Shown in pieces: positions 48,478-62,262 of a stretch of DNA of 64,000 bases. Every line of letters starts with the position of its first letter. The stretch's first letter is position 1. A model generated the notes under the pieces. It was not told where the DNA came from, searched no databases, and saw nothing but the letters and a program-made list of their open reading frames with translations. The translations under genes were made by a program, and so were the position numbers. The DNA is taken from NCBI GenBank assembly GCA_963210315.1, contig OY723286.1, forward strand, positions 62,001 through 126,000, in the 5' to 3' direction. The stretch comes from Rhynchopus euleeides (taxonomy: Eukaryota; Euglenozoa; Diplonemea; Diplonemida; Diplonemidae).

Positions 48478-50316
48478 GCTCACGGTTTTGCCAAGATCCA
48501 CATGCAGGCAGCTCAAGATCCACATGCAGGCAGCTCACGGTTTTGCCAAGATCCACATGCAGACAGCTCCTGGTTTTGCCAAGATCCACATGCAGGCAGC
48601 TCAAGATCCACATGCAGGCAGCTCACGGTTTTGCCAAGATCCACATGCAGGCAGCTCAAGATCCACATGCAGGCAGCTCCTGGTTTTGCCAAGATCCACA
48701 TGCAGGCAGCTCAAGATCCACATGCAGGCAGCTCACGGTTTTGCCAAGATCCACATGCAGACAGCTCCTGGTTTTGCCAAGATCCACATGCAGGCAGCTC
48801 AAGATCCACATGCAGGCAGCTCACGGTTTTGCCAAGATCCACATGCAGGCAGCTCAAGATCCACATGCAGGCAGCTCCTGGTTTTGCCAAGATCCACATG
48901 CAGGCAGCTCCTGGTTTTGCCAAGATCCACATGCAGGCAGCTCAAGATCCACATGCAGGCAGCTCACGGTTTTGCCAAGATCCAAATGCAGGCAGCTCAC
49001 GGTTTTGCCAAGATCCACATGCAGGCAGCTCCTGGTTTTGCCAAGATCCACATGCAGGCAGCTCCTGGTTTTGCCAAGATCCACATGCAGGCAGCTCAAG
49101 ATCCACATGCAGGCAGCTCACGGTTTTGCCAAGATCCACATGCAGGCAGCTCAAGATCCACATGCAGGCAGCTCCTGGTTTTGCCAAGATCCACATGCAG
49201 GCAGCTCAAGATCCACATGCAGGCAGCTCCTGGTTTTGCCAAGATCCACATGCAGGCAGCTCAAGATCCACATGCAGGCAGCTCACGGTTTTGCCAAGAT
49301 CCACATGCAGACAGCTCCTGGTTTTGCCAAGATCCACATGCAGGCAGCTCAAGATCCACATGCAGGCAGCTCACGGGTTTGCCAAGATCCACATGCAGGC
49401 AGCTCAAGATCCACATGCAGGCAGCTCCTGGTTTTGCCAAGATCCACATGCAGGCAGCTCCTGGTTTTGCCAAGATCCACATGCAGGCAGCTCAAGATCC
49501 ACATGCAGGCAGCTCCTGGTTTTGCCAAGATCCACATGCAGGCAGCTCCTGGTTTTGCCAAGATCCACATGCAGGCAGCTCAAGATCCACATGCAGGCAG
49601 CTCAAGATCCACATGCAGGCAGCTCCTGGTTTTGCCAAGATCCACATGCAGGCAGCTCAAGATCCACATGCAGGCAGCTCACGGTTTTGCCAAGATCCAC
49701 ATGCAGACAGCTCCTGGCTTTGTCAAGATCCACATGCAGGCAGCTCAAGATCCACATGCAGGCAGCTCAAGATCCACATGCAGGCAGCTCACGGTTTTGC
49801 CAAGATCCACATGCAGGCAGCTCAAGATCCACATGCAGGCAGCTCCTGGTTTTGCCAAGATCCACATGCAGGCAGCTCCTGGTTTTGCCAAGATCCACAT
49901 GCAGGCAGCTCAAGATCCACATGCAGGCAGCTCAAGATCCACATGCAGGCAGCTCAAGATCCACATGCAGGCAGCTCCTGGTTTTGCCAAGATCCACATG
50001 CAGGCAGCTCACGGTTTTGCCAAGATCCACATGCAGGCAGCTCCTGGTTTTGCCAAGATCCACATGCAGGCAGCTCAAGATCCACATGCAGGCAGCTCCT
50101 GGTTTTGCCAAGATCCACATGCAGGCAGCTCAAGATCCACATGCAGGCAGCTCAAGATCCACATGCAGGCAGCTCAAGATCCACATGCAGGCAGCTCCTG
50201 GTTTTGCCAAGATCCACATGCAGGCAGCTCACGGTTTTGCCAAGATCCACATGCAGGCAGCTCCTGGTTTTGCCAAGATCCACATGCAGGCAGCTCAAGA
50301 TCCACATGCAGGCAGC

Positions 50317-51108
50317 TCAAGATCCACATGCAGGCAGGTCACGGTTTTGCCAAGATCCACATGCAGGCAGCTCAAGATCCACATGCAGGCAGCTCACGGT
50401 TTTGCCAAGATCCACATGCAGGCAGCTCACGGTTTTGCCAAGATCCACATGCAGGCAGCTCCTGGTTTTGCCAAGATCCACATGCAGGCAGCTCAAGATC
50501 CACATGCAGGCAGCTCACGGTTTTGCCAAGATCCACATGCAGGCAGCTCAAGATCCACATGCAGGCAGCTCCTGGTTTTGCCAAGATCCACATGCAGGCA
50601 GCTCAAGATCCACATGCAGGCAGCTCCTGGTTTTGCCAAGATCCACATGCAGGCAGCTCAAGATCCACATGCAGGCAGCTCCTGGTTTTGCCAAGATCCA
50701 CATGCAGGCAGCTCAAGATCCACATGCAGGCAGGTCACGGTTTTGCCAAGATCCACATGCAGGCAGCTCAAGATCCACATGCAGGCAGCTCACGGTTTTG
50801 CCAAGATCCACATGCAGGCAGCTCACGGTTTTGCCAAGATCCACATGCAGGCAGCTCCTGGTTTTGCCAAGATCCACATGCAGGCAGCTCAAGATCCACA
50901 TGCAGGCAGCTCACGGTTTTGCCAAGATCCACATGCAGGCAGCTCAAGATCCACATGCAGGCAGCTCCTGGTTTTGCCAAGATCCACATGCAGGCAGCTC
51001 AAGATCCACATGCAGGCAGCTCCTGGTTTTGCCAAGATCCACATGCAGGCAGCTCAAGATCCACATGCAGGCAGCTCACGGTTTTGCCAAGATCCACATG
51101 CAGGCAGC
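50317..51108 (+). repeat. 396-bp HOR pair (super-repeat 3)
   Basis: Counterpart of 3630-4421, offset 46687; the copies start at 50317 and 50713. Confidence 0.8.
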
Positions 51109-52100
51109 TCAAGATCCACATGCAGGCAGCTCACGGTTTTGCCAAGATCCACATGCAGGCAGCTCAAGATCCACATGCAGACAGCTCCTGGTTTTGCCAA
51201 GATCCACATGCAGGCAGCTCCTGGTTTTGCCAAGATCCACATGCAGGCAGCTCAGGATCCACATGCAGGCAGCTCACGGTTTTGCCAAGATCCACATGCA
51301 GGCAGCTCAAGATCCACATGCAGGCAGCTCCTGGTTTTGCCAAGATCCACATGCAGGCAGCTCAAGATCCACATGCAGGCAGCTCCTGGTTTTGCCAAGA
51401 TCCACATGCAGGCAGCTCAAGATCCACATGCAGGCAGCTCACGGTTTTGCCAAGATCCACATGCAGACAGCTCCTGGTTTTGCCAAGATGCACATGCAGG
51501 CAGCTCAAGATCCACATGCAGGCAGCTCACGGTTTTGCCAAGATCCACATGCAGGCAGCTCAAGATCCACATGCAGGCAGCTCCTGGTTTTGCCAAGATC
51601 CACATGCAGGCAGCTCAAGATCCACATGCAGGCAGCTCACGGTTTTGCCAAGATCCACATGCAGGCAGCTCACGGTTTTGCCAAGATCCACATGCAGGCA
51701 GCTCAAGATCCACATGCAGGCAGCTCAAGATCCACATGCAGGCAGCTCCTGGTTTTGCCAAGATCCACATGCAGGCAGCTTAAGATCCACATGCAGGCAG
51801 CTCACGGTTTTGCCAAGATCCACATGCAGGCAGCTCAAGATCCACATGCAGGCAGCTCAAGATCCACATGCAGGCAGCTCCTGGTTTTGCCAAGATCCAC
51901 ATGCAGGCAGCTCACGGTTTTGCCAAGATCCACATGCAGGCAGCTCAAGATCCACATGCAGGCAGCTCAAGATCCACATGCAGGCAGCTCCTGGTTTTGC
52001 CAAGATCCACATGCAGGCAGCTCCTGGTTTTGCCAAGATCCACATGCAGGCAGCTCAAGATCCACATGCAGGCAGCTCAAGATCCACATGCAGGCAGCTC

Positions 52101-55100
52101 CTGGTTTTGCCAAGATCCACATGCAGGCAGCTCAAGATCCACATGCAGGGAGCTCCTGGTTTTGCCAAGATCCACATGCAGGCAGCTCAAGATCCACATG
52201 CAGGCAGCTCAAGATCCACATGCAGGCAGCTCAAGATCCACATGCAGGCAGCTCCTGGTTTTGCCAAGATCCACATGCAGGCAGCTCACGGTTTTGCCAA
52301 GATCCACATGCAGGCAGCTCCTGGTTTTGCCAAGATCCACATGCAGGCAGCTCAAGATCCACATGCAGGCAGCTCAAGATCCACATGCAGGCAGGTCACG
52401 GTTTTGCCAAGATCCACATGCAGGCAGCTCAAGATCCACATGCAGGCAGCTCACGGTTTTGCCAAGATCCACATGCAGCCAGCTCCTGGTTTTGCCAAGA
52501 TCCACATGCAGGCAGCTCAAGATCCACATGCAGGCAGCTCACGGTTTTGCCAAGATCCACATGCAGGCAGCTCAAGATCCACATGCAGGCAGCTCCTGGT
52601 TTTGCCAAGATCCACATGCAGGCAGCTCCTGGTTTTGCCAAGATCCACATGCAGGCAGCTCAAGATCCACATGCAGGCAGCTCCTGGTTTTGCCAAGATC
52701 CACATGCAGGCAGCTCAAGATCCACATGCAGGCAGCTCAAGATCCACATGCAGGCAGCTCAAGATCCACATGCAGGCAGCTCCTGGTTTTGCCAAGATCC
52801 ACATGCAGGCAGCTCACGGTTTTGCCAAGATCCACATGCAGGCAGCTCCTGGTTTTGCCAAGATCCACATGCAGGCAGCTCAAGATCCACATGCAGGCAG
52901 CTCAAGATCCACATGCAGGCAGGTCACGGTTTTGCCAAGATCCACATGCAGGCAGCTCAAGATCCACATGCAGGCAGCTCACGGTTTTGCCAAGATCCAC
53001 ATGCAGGCAGCTCACGGTTTTGCCAAGATCCACATGCAGGCAGCTCCTGGTTTTGCCAAGATCCACATGCAGGCAGCTCAAGATCCACATGCAGGCAGCT
53101 GAAGATCCACATGCACGCAGCTCCTGGTTTTGCCAAGATCCACATGCAGGCAGCTCCTGGTTTTGCCAAGATCCACATGCAGGCAGCTCACGGTTTTGCC
53201 AAGATCCACATGCAGGCAGCTCCTGGTTTTGCCAAGATCCACATGCAGGCAGCTCAAGATCCACATGCAGGCAGCTCAAGATCCACATGCAGGCAGCTCC
53301 TGGTTTTGCCAAGATCCACATGCAGGCAGCTCAAGATCCACATGCAGGCAGCTCACGGTTTTGCCAAGGTGCACATGCAGACAGCTCCTGGTTTTGCCAA
53401 GATCCACATGCAGGCAGATCAAGATCCACATGCAGGCAGCTCCTGGTTTTGCCAAGGTCCACATGCAGGCAGCTCAAGATCCACATGCAGGCAGCTCACG
53501 GTTTTGCCAAGATCCACATGCAGGCAGCTCAAGATCCACATGCAGGCAGCTCAAGATCCACATGCAGGCAGCTCAAGATCCACATGCAGGCAGCTCCTGC
53601 TTTTGCCAAGATCCACATGCAGGCAGCTCACGGTTTTGCCAAGATCCACATGCAGGCAGCTCCTGGTTTTGCCAAGATCCACATGCAGGCAGCTCAAGAT
53701 CCACATGCAGGCAGCTCAAGATCCACATGCAGGCAGCTCCTGGTTTTGCCAAGATCCACATGCAGGCAGCTCAAGATCCACATGCAGGCAGCTCAAGATC
53801 CACATGCAGGCAGCTCCTGGTTTTGCCAAGATCCACATGCAGGCAGCTCAAGATCCACATGCAGGCAGCTCAAGATCCACATGCAGGCAGCTCAAGATCC
53901 ACATGCAGGCAGCTCCTGGTTTTGCCAAGATCCACATGCAGGCAGCTCAAGATCCACATGCAGGCAGCTCACGGTTTTGCCAAGATCCACATGCAGACAG
54001 CTCCTGGTTTTGCCAAGATCCACATGCAGGCAGCTCAAGATCCACGTGCAGGCAGCTCCTGGTTTTGCCAAGATCCACATGCAGGCAGCTCAAGATCCAC
54101 ATGCAGGCAGCTCACGGTTTTGCCAAGATCCACATGCAGACACCTCCTGGTTTTGCCAAGATCCACATGCAGGCAGCTCAAGATCCACATGCAGGCAGCT
54201 CAAGATCCACATGCAGGCAGCTCACGGTTTTGCCAAGATCCACATGCAGGCAGCTCCTGGTTTTGCCAAGATCCACATGCAGGCAGCTCAAGATCCACAT
54301 GCAGGCAGCTCACGGATTTGCCAAGATCCACATGCAGGCAGCTCACGGTTTTGCCAAGATCCACATGCAGGCAGCTCAAGATCCACATGCAGGCAGCTCA
54401 CGGTTGTGCCAAGATCCACATGCAGGCAGCTCAAGATCCACATGCAGGCAGCTCACGGTTTTGCCAAGATCCACATGCAGACAGCTCCTGGTTTTGCCAA
54501 GATCCACATGCAGGCAGCTCAAGATCCACATGCAGGCAGCTCACGGTTTTGCCAAGATCCACATGCAGGCAGCTCAAGATCCACATGCAGGCAGCTCCTG
54601 GTTTTGCCAAGATCCACATGCAGGCAGCTCCTGGTTTTGCCAAGATCCACATGCAGGCAGCTCAAGATCCACATGCAGGCAGCTCAAGATCCACATGCAG
54701 GCAGCTCCTGGTTTTGCCAAGATCCACATGCAGGCAGCTCAAGATCCACATGCAGGCAGCTCCTGGTTTTGCCAAGATCCACATGCAGGCAGCTCAAGAT
54801 CCACATGCAGGCAGCTCAAGATCCACATGCAGGCAGCTCAAGATCCACATGCAGGCAGCTCCTGGTTTTGCCAAGATCCACATGCAGGCAGCTCACGGTT
54901 TTGCCAAGATCCACATGCAGGCAGCTCCTGGTTTTGCCAAGATCCACATGCAGGCAGCTCCTGGTTTTGCCAAGATCGACATGCAGGCAGCTCAAGATCC
55001 ACATGCAGGCAGCTCACGGTTTTGCCAAGATCCACATGCAGACAGCTCCTGGTTTTGCCAAGATCCACATGCAGGCAGCTCCTGGTTTTGCCAAGATCCA

Positions 55101-55322
55101 CATGCAGGCAGCTCACGGTTTTGCCAAGATCCACATGCAGGCAGCTCCTGGTTTTGCCAAGATCCACATGCAGGCAGCTCAAGATCCACATGCAGGCAGC
55201 TCAAGATCCACATGCAGGCAGGTCACGGTTTTGCCAAGATCCACATGCAGGCAGCTCACGGTTTTGCCAAGATCCACATGCAGGCAGCTCACGGTTTTGC
55301 CAAGATCCACATGCAGGCAGCT
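52101..55322 (+). repeat. Linker tract between super-repeats 3 and 4
   Basis: Counterpart of 5401-7986. Offset is 46764 to about 52974 and 47336 from about 53546, with a 572-bp foreign-to-this-position satellite patch between. All other landmarks are kept, for example cctgcttttgc near 53599 and cacggttgtgc near 54406. Confidence 0.8.
52975..53545 (+). repeat. 572-bp satellite patch with variants of the 29-46 kb region
   Basis: Absent from copy 1 at about 6210. It carries cagctgaag (53096-53104, a PvuII CAGCTG), seen elsewhere only at 41700 and 42140; catgcacgcag near 53112, seen elsewhere only near 29682; and gcagatcaag near 53415, seen elsewhere near 41271, 44329 and 46078. The shared rare variants indicate that it derives from units of the neighbouring region. 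Its length is 52 x 11. Confidence 0.75.
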
Positions 55323-55508
55323 CAAGATCCACATGCAGGCAGCTCACGGTTTTGCCAAGATCCACATGCAGGCAGCTCAAGATCCACATGCAGGCAGCTC
55401 ACGGTTTTGCCAAGATCCACATGCAGGCAGCTCAAGATCGACATGCAGGCAGCTCAAGATCCACATGCAGGCAGCTCACGGTTTTGCCAAGATCCACATG
55501 CAGGCAGC

Positions 55509-58500
55509 TCAAGATCCACATGCAGGCAGCTCCTCGTTTTGCCAAGATCCACATGCAGGCAGCTCCTGGTTTTGCCAAGATCCACATGCAGGCAGCTCAA
55601 GATCCACATGCAGGCAGCTCACGGTTTTGCCAAGATCCACATGCAGGCAGCTCAAGATCCACATGCAGGCAGCTCCTGGTTTTGCCAAGGTCCACATGCA
55701 GGCAGCTCAAGATCCACATGCAGGCAGCTCCTGGTTTTGCCAAGATCCACATGCAGGCAGCTCAAGATCCACATGCAGGCAGCTCACGGTTTTGCCAAGA
55801 TCCACATGCAGACAGCTCCTGGTGTTGCCAAGATCCACATGCAGGCAGCTCAAGATCCACATGCAGGCAGCTCACGGTTTTGCCAAGATCCACATGCAGA
55901 CAGCTCCTGGTTTTGCCAAGATCCACATGCAGGCAGCTCAAGATCCACATGCAGGCAGCTCACGGTTTTGCCAAGATCCACATGCAGGCAGCTCAAGATC
56001 CACATGCAGGCAGCTCCTGGTTTTGCCAAGATCCACATGCAGGCAGCTCAGGGTCCACATGCAGGCAGCTCACGGTTTTGCCAAGATCCACATGCAGGCA
56101 GCTCAAGATCCACATGCAGGCAGCTCAAGATCCACATGCAGGCAGCTCAAGATCCACATCCAGGCAGCTCACGGTTTTGCCAAGATCCACCTGCAGGCAG
56201 CTCAAGATCCACATGCAGGCAGCTCCTGGTTTTGCCAAGATCCACATGCAGGCAGCTCCTGGTTTTGCCAAGATCCACATGCAGGCAGCTCAAGATCCAC
56301 ATGCAGGCAGCTCCTGGTTTTGCCAAGATCCACATGCAGGCAGCTCAAGATCCACATGCAGGCAGCTCACGGTTTTGCCAAGATCCACATGCAGGCAGCT
56401 CCTGGTTTTGCCAAGATCCACATGCAGGCAGCTCAAGATCCACATGCAGGCAGCTCCTGGTTTTGCCAAGATCCACATGCAGGCAGCTCCTGGTTTTGCC
56501 AAGATCCACATGCAGGCAGCTCAAGATCCACATGCAGGCAGCTCACGGTTTTGCCAAGATCCACATGCAGGCAGCTCAAGATCCACATGCAGGCAGCTCC
56601 TGGTTTTGCCAAGATCCACATGCAGGCAGCTCACGGTTTTGCCAAGATCCACATGCAGGCAGCTCAAGATCCACATGCAGGCAGCTCCTCGTTTTGCCAA
56701 GATCCACATGCAGGCAGCTCCTGGTTTTGCCAAGATCCACATGCAGGCAGCTCAAGATCCACATGCAGGCAGCTCACGGTTTTGCCAAGATCCACATGCA
56801 GGCAGCTCAAGATCCACATGCAGGCAGCTCCTGGTTTTGCCAAGGTCCACATGCAGGCAGCTCAAGATCCACATGCAGGCAGCTCCTGGTTTTGCCAAGA
56901 TCCACATGCAGGCAGCTCAAGATCCACATGCAGGCAGCTCACGGTTTTGCCAAGATCCACATGCAGACAGCTCCTGGTGTTGCCAAGATCCACATGCAGG
57001 CAGCTCAAGATCCACATGCAGGCAGCTCACGGTTTTGCCAAGATCCACATGCAGACAGCTCCTGGTTTTGCCAAGATCCACATGCAGGCAGCTCAAGATC
57101 CACATGCAGGCAGCTCACGGTTTTGCCAAGATCCACATGCAGGCAGCTCAAGATCCACATGCAGGCAGCTCCTGGTTTTGCCAAGATCCACATGCAGGCA
57201 GCTCAGGGTCCACATGCAGGCAGCTCACGGTTTTGCCAAGATCCACATGCAGGCAGCTCAAGATCCACATGCAGGCAGCTCAAGATCCACATGCAGGCAG
57301 CTCAAGATCCACATCCAGGCAGCTCACGGTTTTGCCAAGATCCACCTGCAGGCAGCTCAAGATCCACATGCAGGCAGCTCCTGGTTTTGCCAAGATCCAC
57401 ATGCAGGCAGCTCCTGGTTTTGCCAAGATCCACATGCAGGCAGCTCAAGATCCACATGCAGGCAGCTCCTGGTTTTGCCAAGATCCACATGCAGGCAGCT
57501 CAAGATCCACATGCAGGCAGCTCACGGTTTTGCCAAGATCCACATGCAGGCAGCTCAAGATCCACATGCAGGCAGCTCACGGTTTTGCCAAGATCCACAT
57601 GCAGGCAGCTCAAGATCCACATGCAGGCAGCTCACGGTTTTGCCAAGATCCACATGCAGGCAGCTCAAGATCGACATGCAGGCAGCTCAAGATCCACATG
57701 CAGGCAGCTCACGGTTTTGCCAAGATCCACATGCAGGCAGCTCAAGATCCACATGCAGGCAGCTCCTCGTTTTGCCAAGATCCACATGCAGGCAGCTCCT
57801 GGTTTTGCCAAGATCCACATGCAGGCAGCTCAAGATCCACATGCAGGCAGCTCACGGTTTTGCCAAGATCCACATGCAGGCAGCTCAAGATCCACATGCA
57901 GGCAGCTCCTGGTTTTGCCAAGGTCCACATGCAGGCAGCTCAAGATCCACATGCAGGCAGCTCCTGGTTTTGCCAAGATCCACATGCAGGCAGCTCAAGA
58001 TCCACATGCAGGCAGCTCACGGTTTTGCCAAGATCCACATGCAGACAGCTCCTGGTGTTGCCAAGATCCACATGCAGGCAGCTCAAGATCCACATGCAGG
58101 CAGCTCACGGTTTTGCCAAGATCCACATGCAGACAGCTCCTGGTTTTGCCAAGATCCACATGCAGGCAGCTCAAGATCCACATGCAGGCAGCTCACGGTT
58201 TTGCCAAGATCCACATGCAGGCAGCTCAAGATCCACATGCAGGCAGCTCCTGGTTTTGCCAAGATCCACATGCAGGCAGCTCAGGGTCCACATGCAGGCA
58301 GCTCACGGTTTTGCCAAGATCCACATGCAGGCAGCTCAAGATCCACATGCAGGCAGCTCAAGATCCACATGCAGGCAGCTCAAGATCCACATCCAGGCAG
58401 CTCACGGTTTTGCCAAGATCCACCTGCAGGCAGCTCAAGATCCACATGCAGGCAGCTCCTGGTTTTGCCAAGATCCACATGCAGGCAGCTCCTGGTTTTG

Positions 58501-60000
58501 CCAAGATCCACATGCAGGCAGCTCAAGATCCACATGCAGGCAGCTCCTGGTTTTGCCAAGATCCACATGCAGGCAGCTCAAGATCCACATGCAGGCAGCT
58601 CACGGTTTTGCCAAGATCCACATGCAGGCAGCTCCTGGTTTTGCCAAGATCCACATGCAGGCAGCTCAAGATCCACATGCAGGCAGCTCCTGGTTTTGCC
58701 AAGATCCACATGCAGGCAGCTCCTGGTTTTGCCAAGATCCACATGCAGGCAGCTCAAGATCCACATGCAGGCAGCTCACGGTTTTGCCAAGATCCACATG
58801 CAGGCAGCTCAAGATCCACATGCAGGCAGCTCCTGGTTTTGCCAAGATCCACATGCAGGCAGCTCACGGTTTTGCCAAGATCCACATGCAGGCAGCTCAA
58901 GATCCACATGCAGGCAGCTCCTCGTTTTGCCAAGATCCACATGCAGGCAGCTCCTGGTTTTGCCAAGATCCACATGCAGGCAGCTCAAGATCCACATGCA
59001 GGCAGCTCACGGTTTTGCCAAGATCCACATGCAGGCAGCTCAAGATCCACATGCAGGCAGCTCCTGGTTTTGCCAAGGTCCACATGCAGGCAGCTCAAGA
59101 TCCACATGCAGGCAGCTCCTGGTTTTGCCAAGATCCACATGCAGGCAGCTCAAGATCCACATGCAGGCAGCTCACGGTTTTGCCAAGATCCACATGCAGA
59201 CAGCTCCTGGTGTTGCCAAGATCCACATGCAGGCAGCTCAAGATCCACATGCAGGCAGCTCACGGTTTTGCCAAGATCCACATGCAGACAGCTCCTGGTT
59301 TTGCCAAGATCCACATGCAGGCAGCTCAAGATCCACATGCAGGCAGCTCACGGTTTTGCCAAGATCCACATGCAGGCAGCTCAAGATCCACATGCAGGCA
59401 GCTCCTGGTTTTGCCAAGATCCACATGCAGGCAGCTCAGGGTCCACATGCAGGCAGCTCACGGTTTTGCCAAGATCCACATGCAGGCAGCTCAAGATCCA
59501 CATGCAGGCAGCTCAAGATCCACATGCAGGCAGCTCAAGATCCACATCCAGGCAGCTCACGGTTTTGCCAAGATCCACCTGCAGGCAGCTCAAGATCCAC
59601 ATGCAGGCAGCTCCTGGTTTTGCCAAGATCCACATGCAGGCAGCTCCTGGTTTTGCCAAGATCCACATGCAGGCAGCTCAAGATCCACATGCAGGCAGCT
59701 CCTGGTTTTGCCAAGATCCACATGCAGGCAGCTCAAGATCCACATGCAGGCAGCTCACGGTTTTGCCAAGATCCACATGCAGGCAGCTCCTGGTTTTGCC
59801 AAGATCCACATGCAGGCAGCTCAAGATCCACATGCAGGCAGCTCCTGGTTTTGCCAAGATCCACATGCAGGCAGCTCCTGGTTTTGCCAAGATCCACATG
59901 CAGGCAGCTCAAGATCCACATGCAGGCAGCTCACGGTTTTGCCAAGATCCACATGCAGGCAGCTCAAGATCCACATGCAGGCAGCTCCTGGTTTTGCCAA
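55509..60000 (+). repeat. 1155/1078-bp HOR, four copies in tandem
   Basis: The HOR start landmark occurs at 55509, 56664, 57742 and 58897, with spacings of 1155, 1078 and 1155 bp. The 1078-bp copy (56664-57741) lacks 77 bp (7 x 11) at its right end, where the unit order becomes alternating A and S. The corresponding place in the first copy of the duplication has only two copies, so two were gained here or lost there. Confidence 0.88.
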
Positions 60001-61470
60001 GATCCACATGCAGGCAGCTCCTGGTTTTGCCAAGATCCACATGCAGGCAGCTCAAGATCCACATGCAGGCAGCTCACGGTTTTGCCAAGATCCACATGCA
60101 GACAGCTCCTGGTTTTGCCAAGATCCACATGCAGGCAGCTCAAGATCCACATGCAGGCAGCTCACGGTTTTGCCAAGATCCACATGCAGGCAGCTCAAGA
60201 TCCACATGCAGGCAGCTCCTGGTTTTGCCAAGATCCACATGCAGGCAGCTCCTGGTTTTGCCAAGATCCACATGCAGGCAGCTCAAGATCCACATGCAGG
60301 CAGCTCACGGTTTTGCCAAGATCCAAATGCAGGCAGCTCACGGTTTTGCCAAGATCCACATGCAGGCAGCTCCTGGTTTTGCCAAGATCCACATGCAGGC
60401 AGCTCCTGGTTTTGCCAAGATCCACATGCAGGCAGCTCAAGATCCACATGCAGGCAGCTCACGGTTTTGCCAAGATCCACATGCAGGCAGCTCAAGATCC
60501 ACATGCAGGCAGCTCCTGGTTTTGCCAAGATCCACATGCAGGCAGCTCAAGATCCACATGCAGGCAGCTCCTGGTTTTGCCAAGATCCACATGCAGGCAG
60601 CTCAAGATCCACATGCAGGCAGCTCACGGTTTTGCCAAGATCCACATGCAGACAGCTCCTGGTTTTGCCAAGATCCACATGCAGGCAGCTCAAGATCCAC
60701 ATGCAGGCAGCTCACGGTTTTGCCAAGATCCACATGCAGGCAGCTCAAGATCCACATGCAGGCAGCTCCTGGTTTTGCCAAGATCCACATGCAGGCAGCT
60801 CCTGGTTTTGCCAAGATCCACATGCAGGCAGCTCAAGATCCACATGCAGGCAGCTCCTGGTTTTGCCAAGATCCACATGCAGGCAGCTCCTGGTTTTGCC
60901 AAGATCCACATGCAGGCAGCTCAAGATCCACATGCAGGCAGCTCCTGGTTTTGCCAAGATCCACATGCAGGCAGCTCAAGATCCACATGCAGGCAGCTCA
61001 CGGTTTTGCCAAGATCCACATGCAGACAGCTCCTGGCTTTGTCAAGATCCACATGCAGGCAGCTCAAGATCCACATGCAGGCAGCTCAAGATCCACATGC
61101 AGGCAGCTCACGGTTTTGTCAAGATCCACATGCAGGCAGCTCAAGATCCACATGCAGGCAGCTCCTGGTTTTGCCAAGATCCACATGCAGGCAGCTCCTG
61201 GTTTTGCCAAGATCCACATGCAGGCAGCTCAAGATCCACATGCAGGCAGCTCCTGGTTTTGCCAAGATCCACATGCAGGCAGCTCAAGATCCACATGCAG
61301 GCAGCTCAAGATCCACATGCAGGCAGCTCAAGATCCACATGCAGGCAGCTCCTGGTTTTGCCAAGATCCACATGCAGGCAGCTCACGGTTTTGCCAAGAT
61401 CCACATGCAGGCAGCTCCTGGTTTTGCCAAGATCCACATGCAGGCAGCTCAAGATCCACATGCAGGCAGC

Positions 61471-62262
61471 TCAAGATCCACATGCAGGCAGGTCACGGTT
61501 TTGCCAAGATCCACATGCAGGCAGCTCAAGATCCACATGCAGGCAGCTCACGGTTTTGCCAAGATCCACATGCAGGCAGCTCACGGTTTTGCCAAGATCC
61601 ACATGCAGGCAGCTCCTGGTTTTGCCAAGATCCACATGCAGGCAGCTCAAGATCCACATGCAGGCAGCTCACGGTTTTGCCAAGATCCACATGCAGGCAG
61701 CTCAAGATCCACATGCAGGCAGCTCCTGGTTTTGCCAAGATCCACATGCAGGCAGCTCAAGATCCACATGCAGGCAGCTCCTGGTTTTGCCAAGATCCAC
61801 ATGCAGGCAGCTCAAGATCCACATGCAGGCAGCTCCTGGTTTTGCCAAGATCCACATGCAGGCAGCTCAAGATCCACATGCAGGCAGGTCACGGTTTTGC
61901 CAAGATCCACATGCAGGCAGCTCAAGATCCACATGCAGGCAGCTCACGGTTTTGCCAAGATCCACATGCAGGCAGCTCACGGTTTTGCCAAGATCCACAT
62001 GCAGGCAGCTCCTGGTTTTGCCAAGATCCACATGCAGGCAGCTCAAGATCCACATGCAGGCAGCTCACGGTTTTGCCAAGATCCACATGCAGGCAGCTCA
62101 AGATCCACATGCAGGCAGCTCCTGGTTTTGCCAAGATCCACATGCAGGCAGCTCAAGATCCACATGCAGGCAGCTCCTGGTTTTGCCAAGATCCACATGC
62201 AGGCAGCTCAAGATCCACATGCAGGCAGCTCAAGATCCACATGCAGGCAGCTCACGGTTTTG
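61471..62262 (+). repeat. 396-bp HOR pair (super-repeat 4)
   Basis: Counterpart of 11902-12693, offset 49569; the copies start at 61471 and 61867. Confidence 0.8.

Larger units (their letters stand above)
46688..52100 (+). repeat. Super-repeat copy 3
   Basis: Counterpart of the block at 1, offset 46687 throughout, with every landmark kept, including the TAA change at 51781-51783 and the rare double change cctggctttgt near 49717. Confidence 0.88.
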
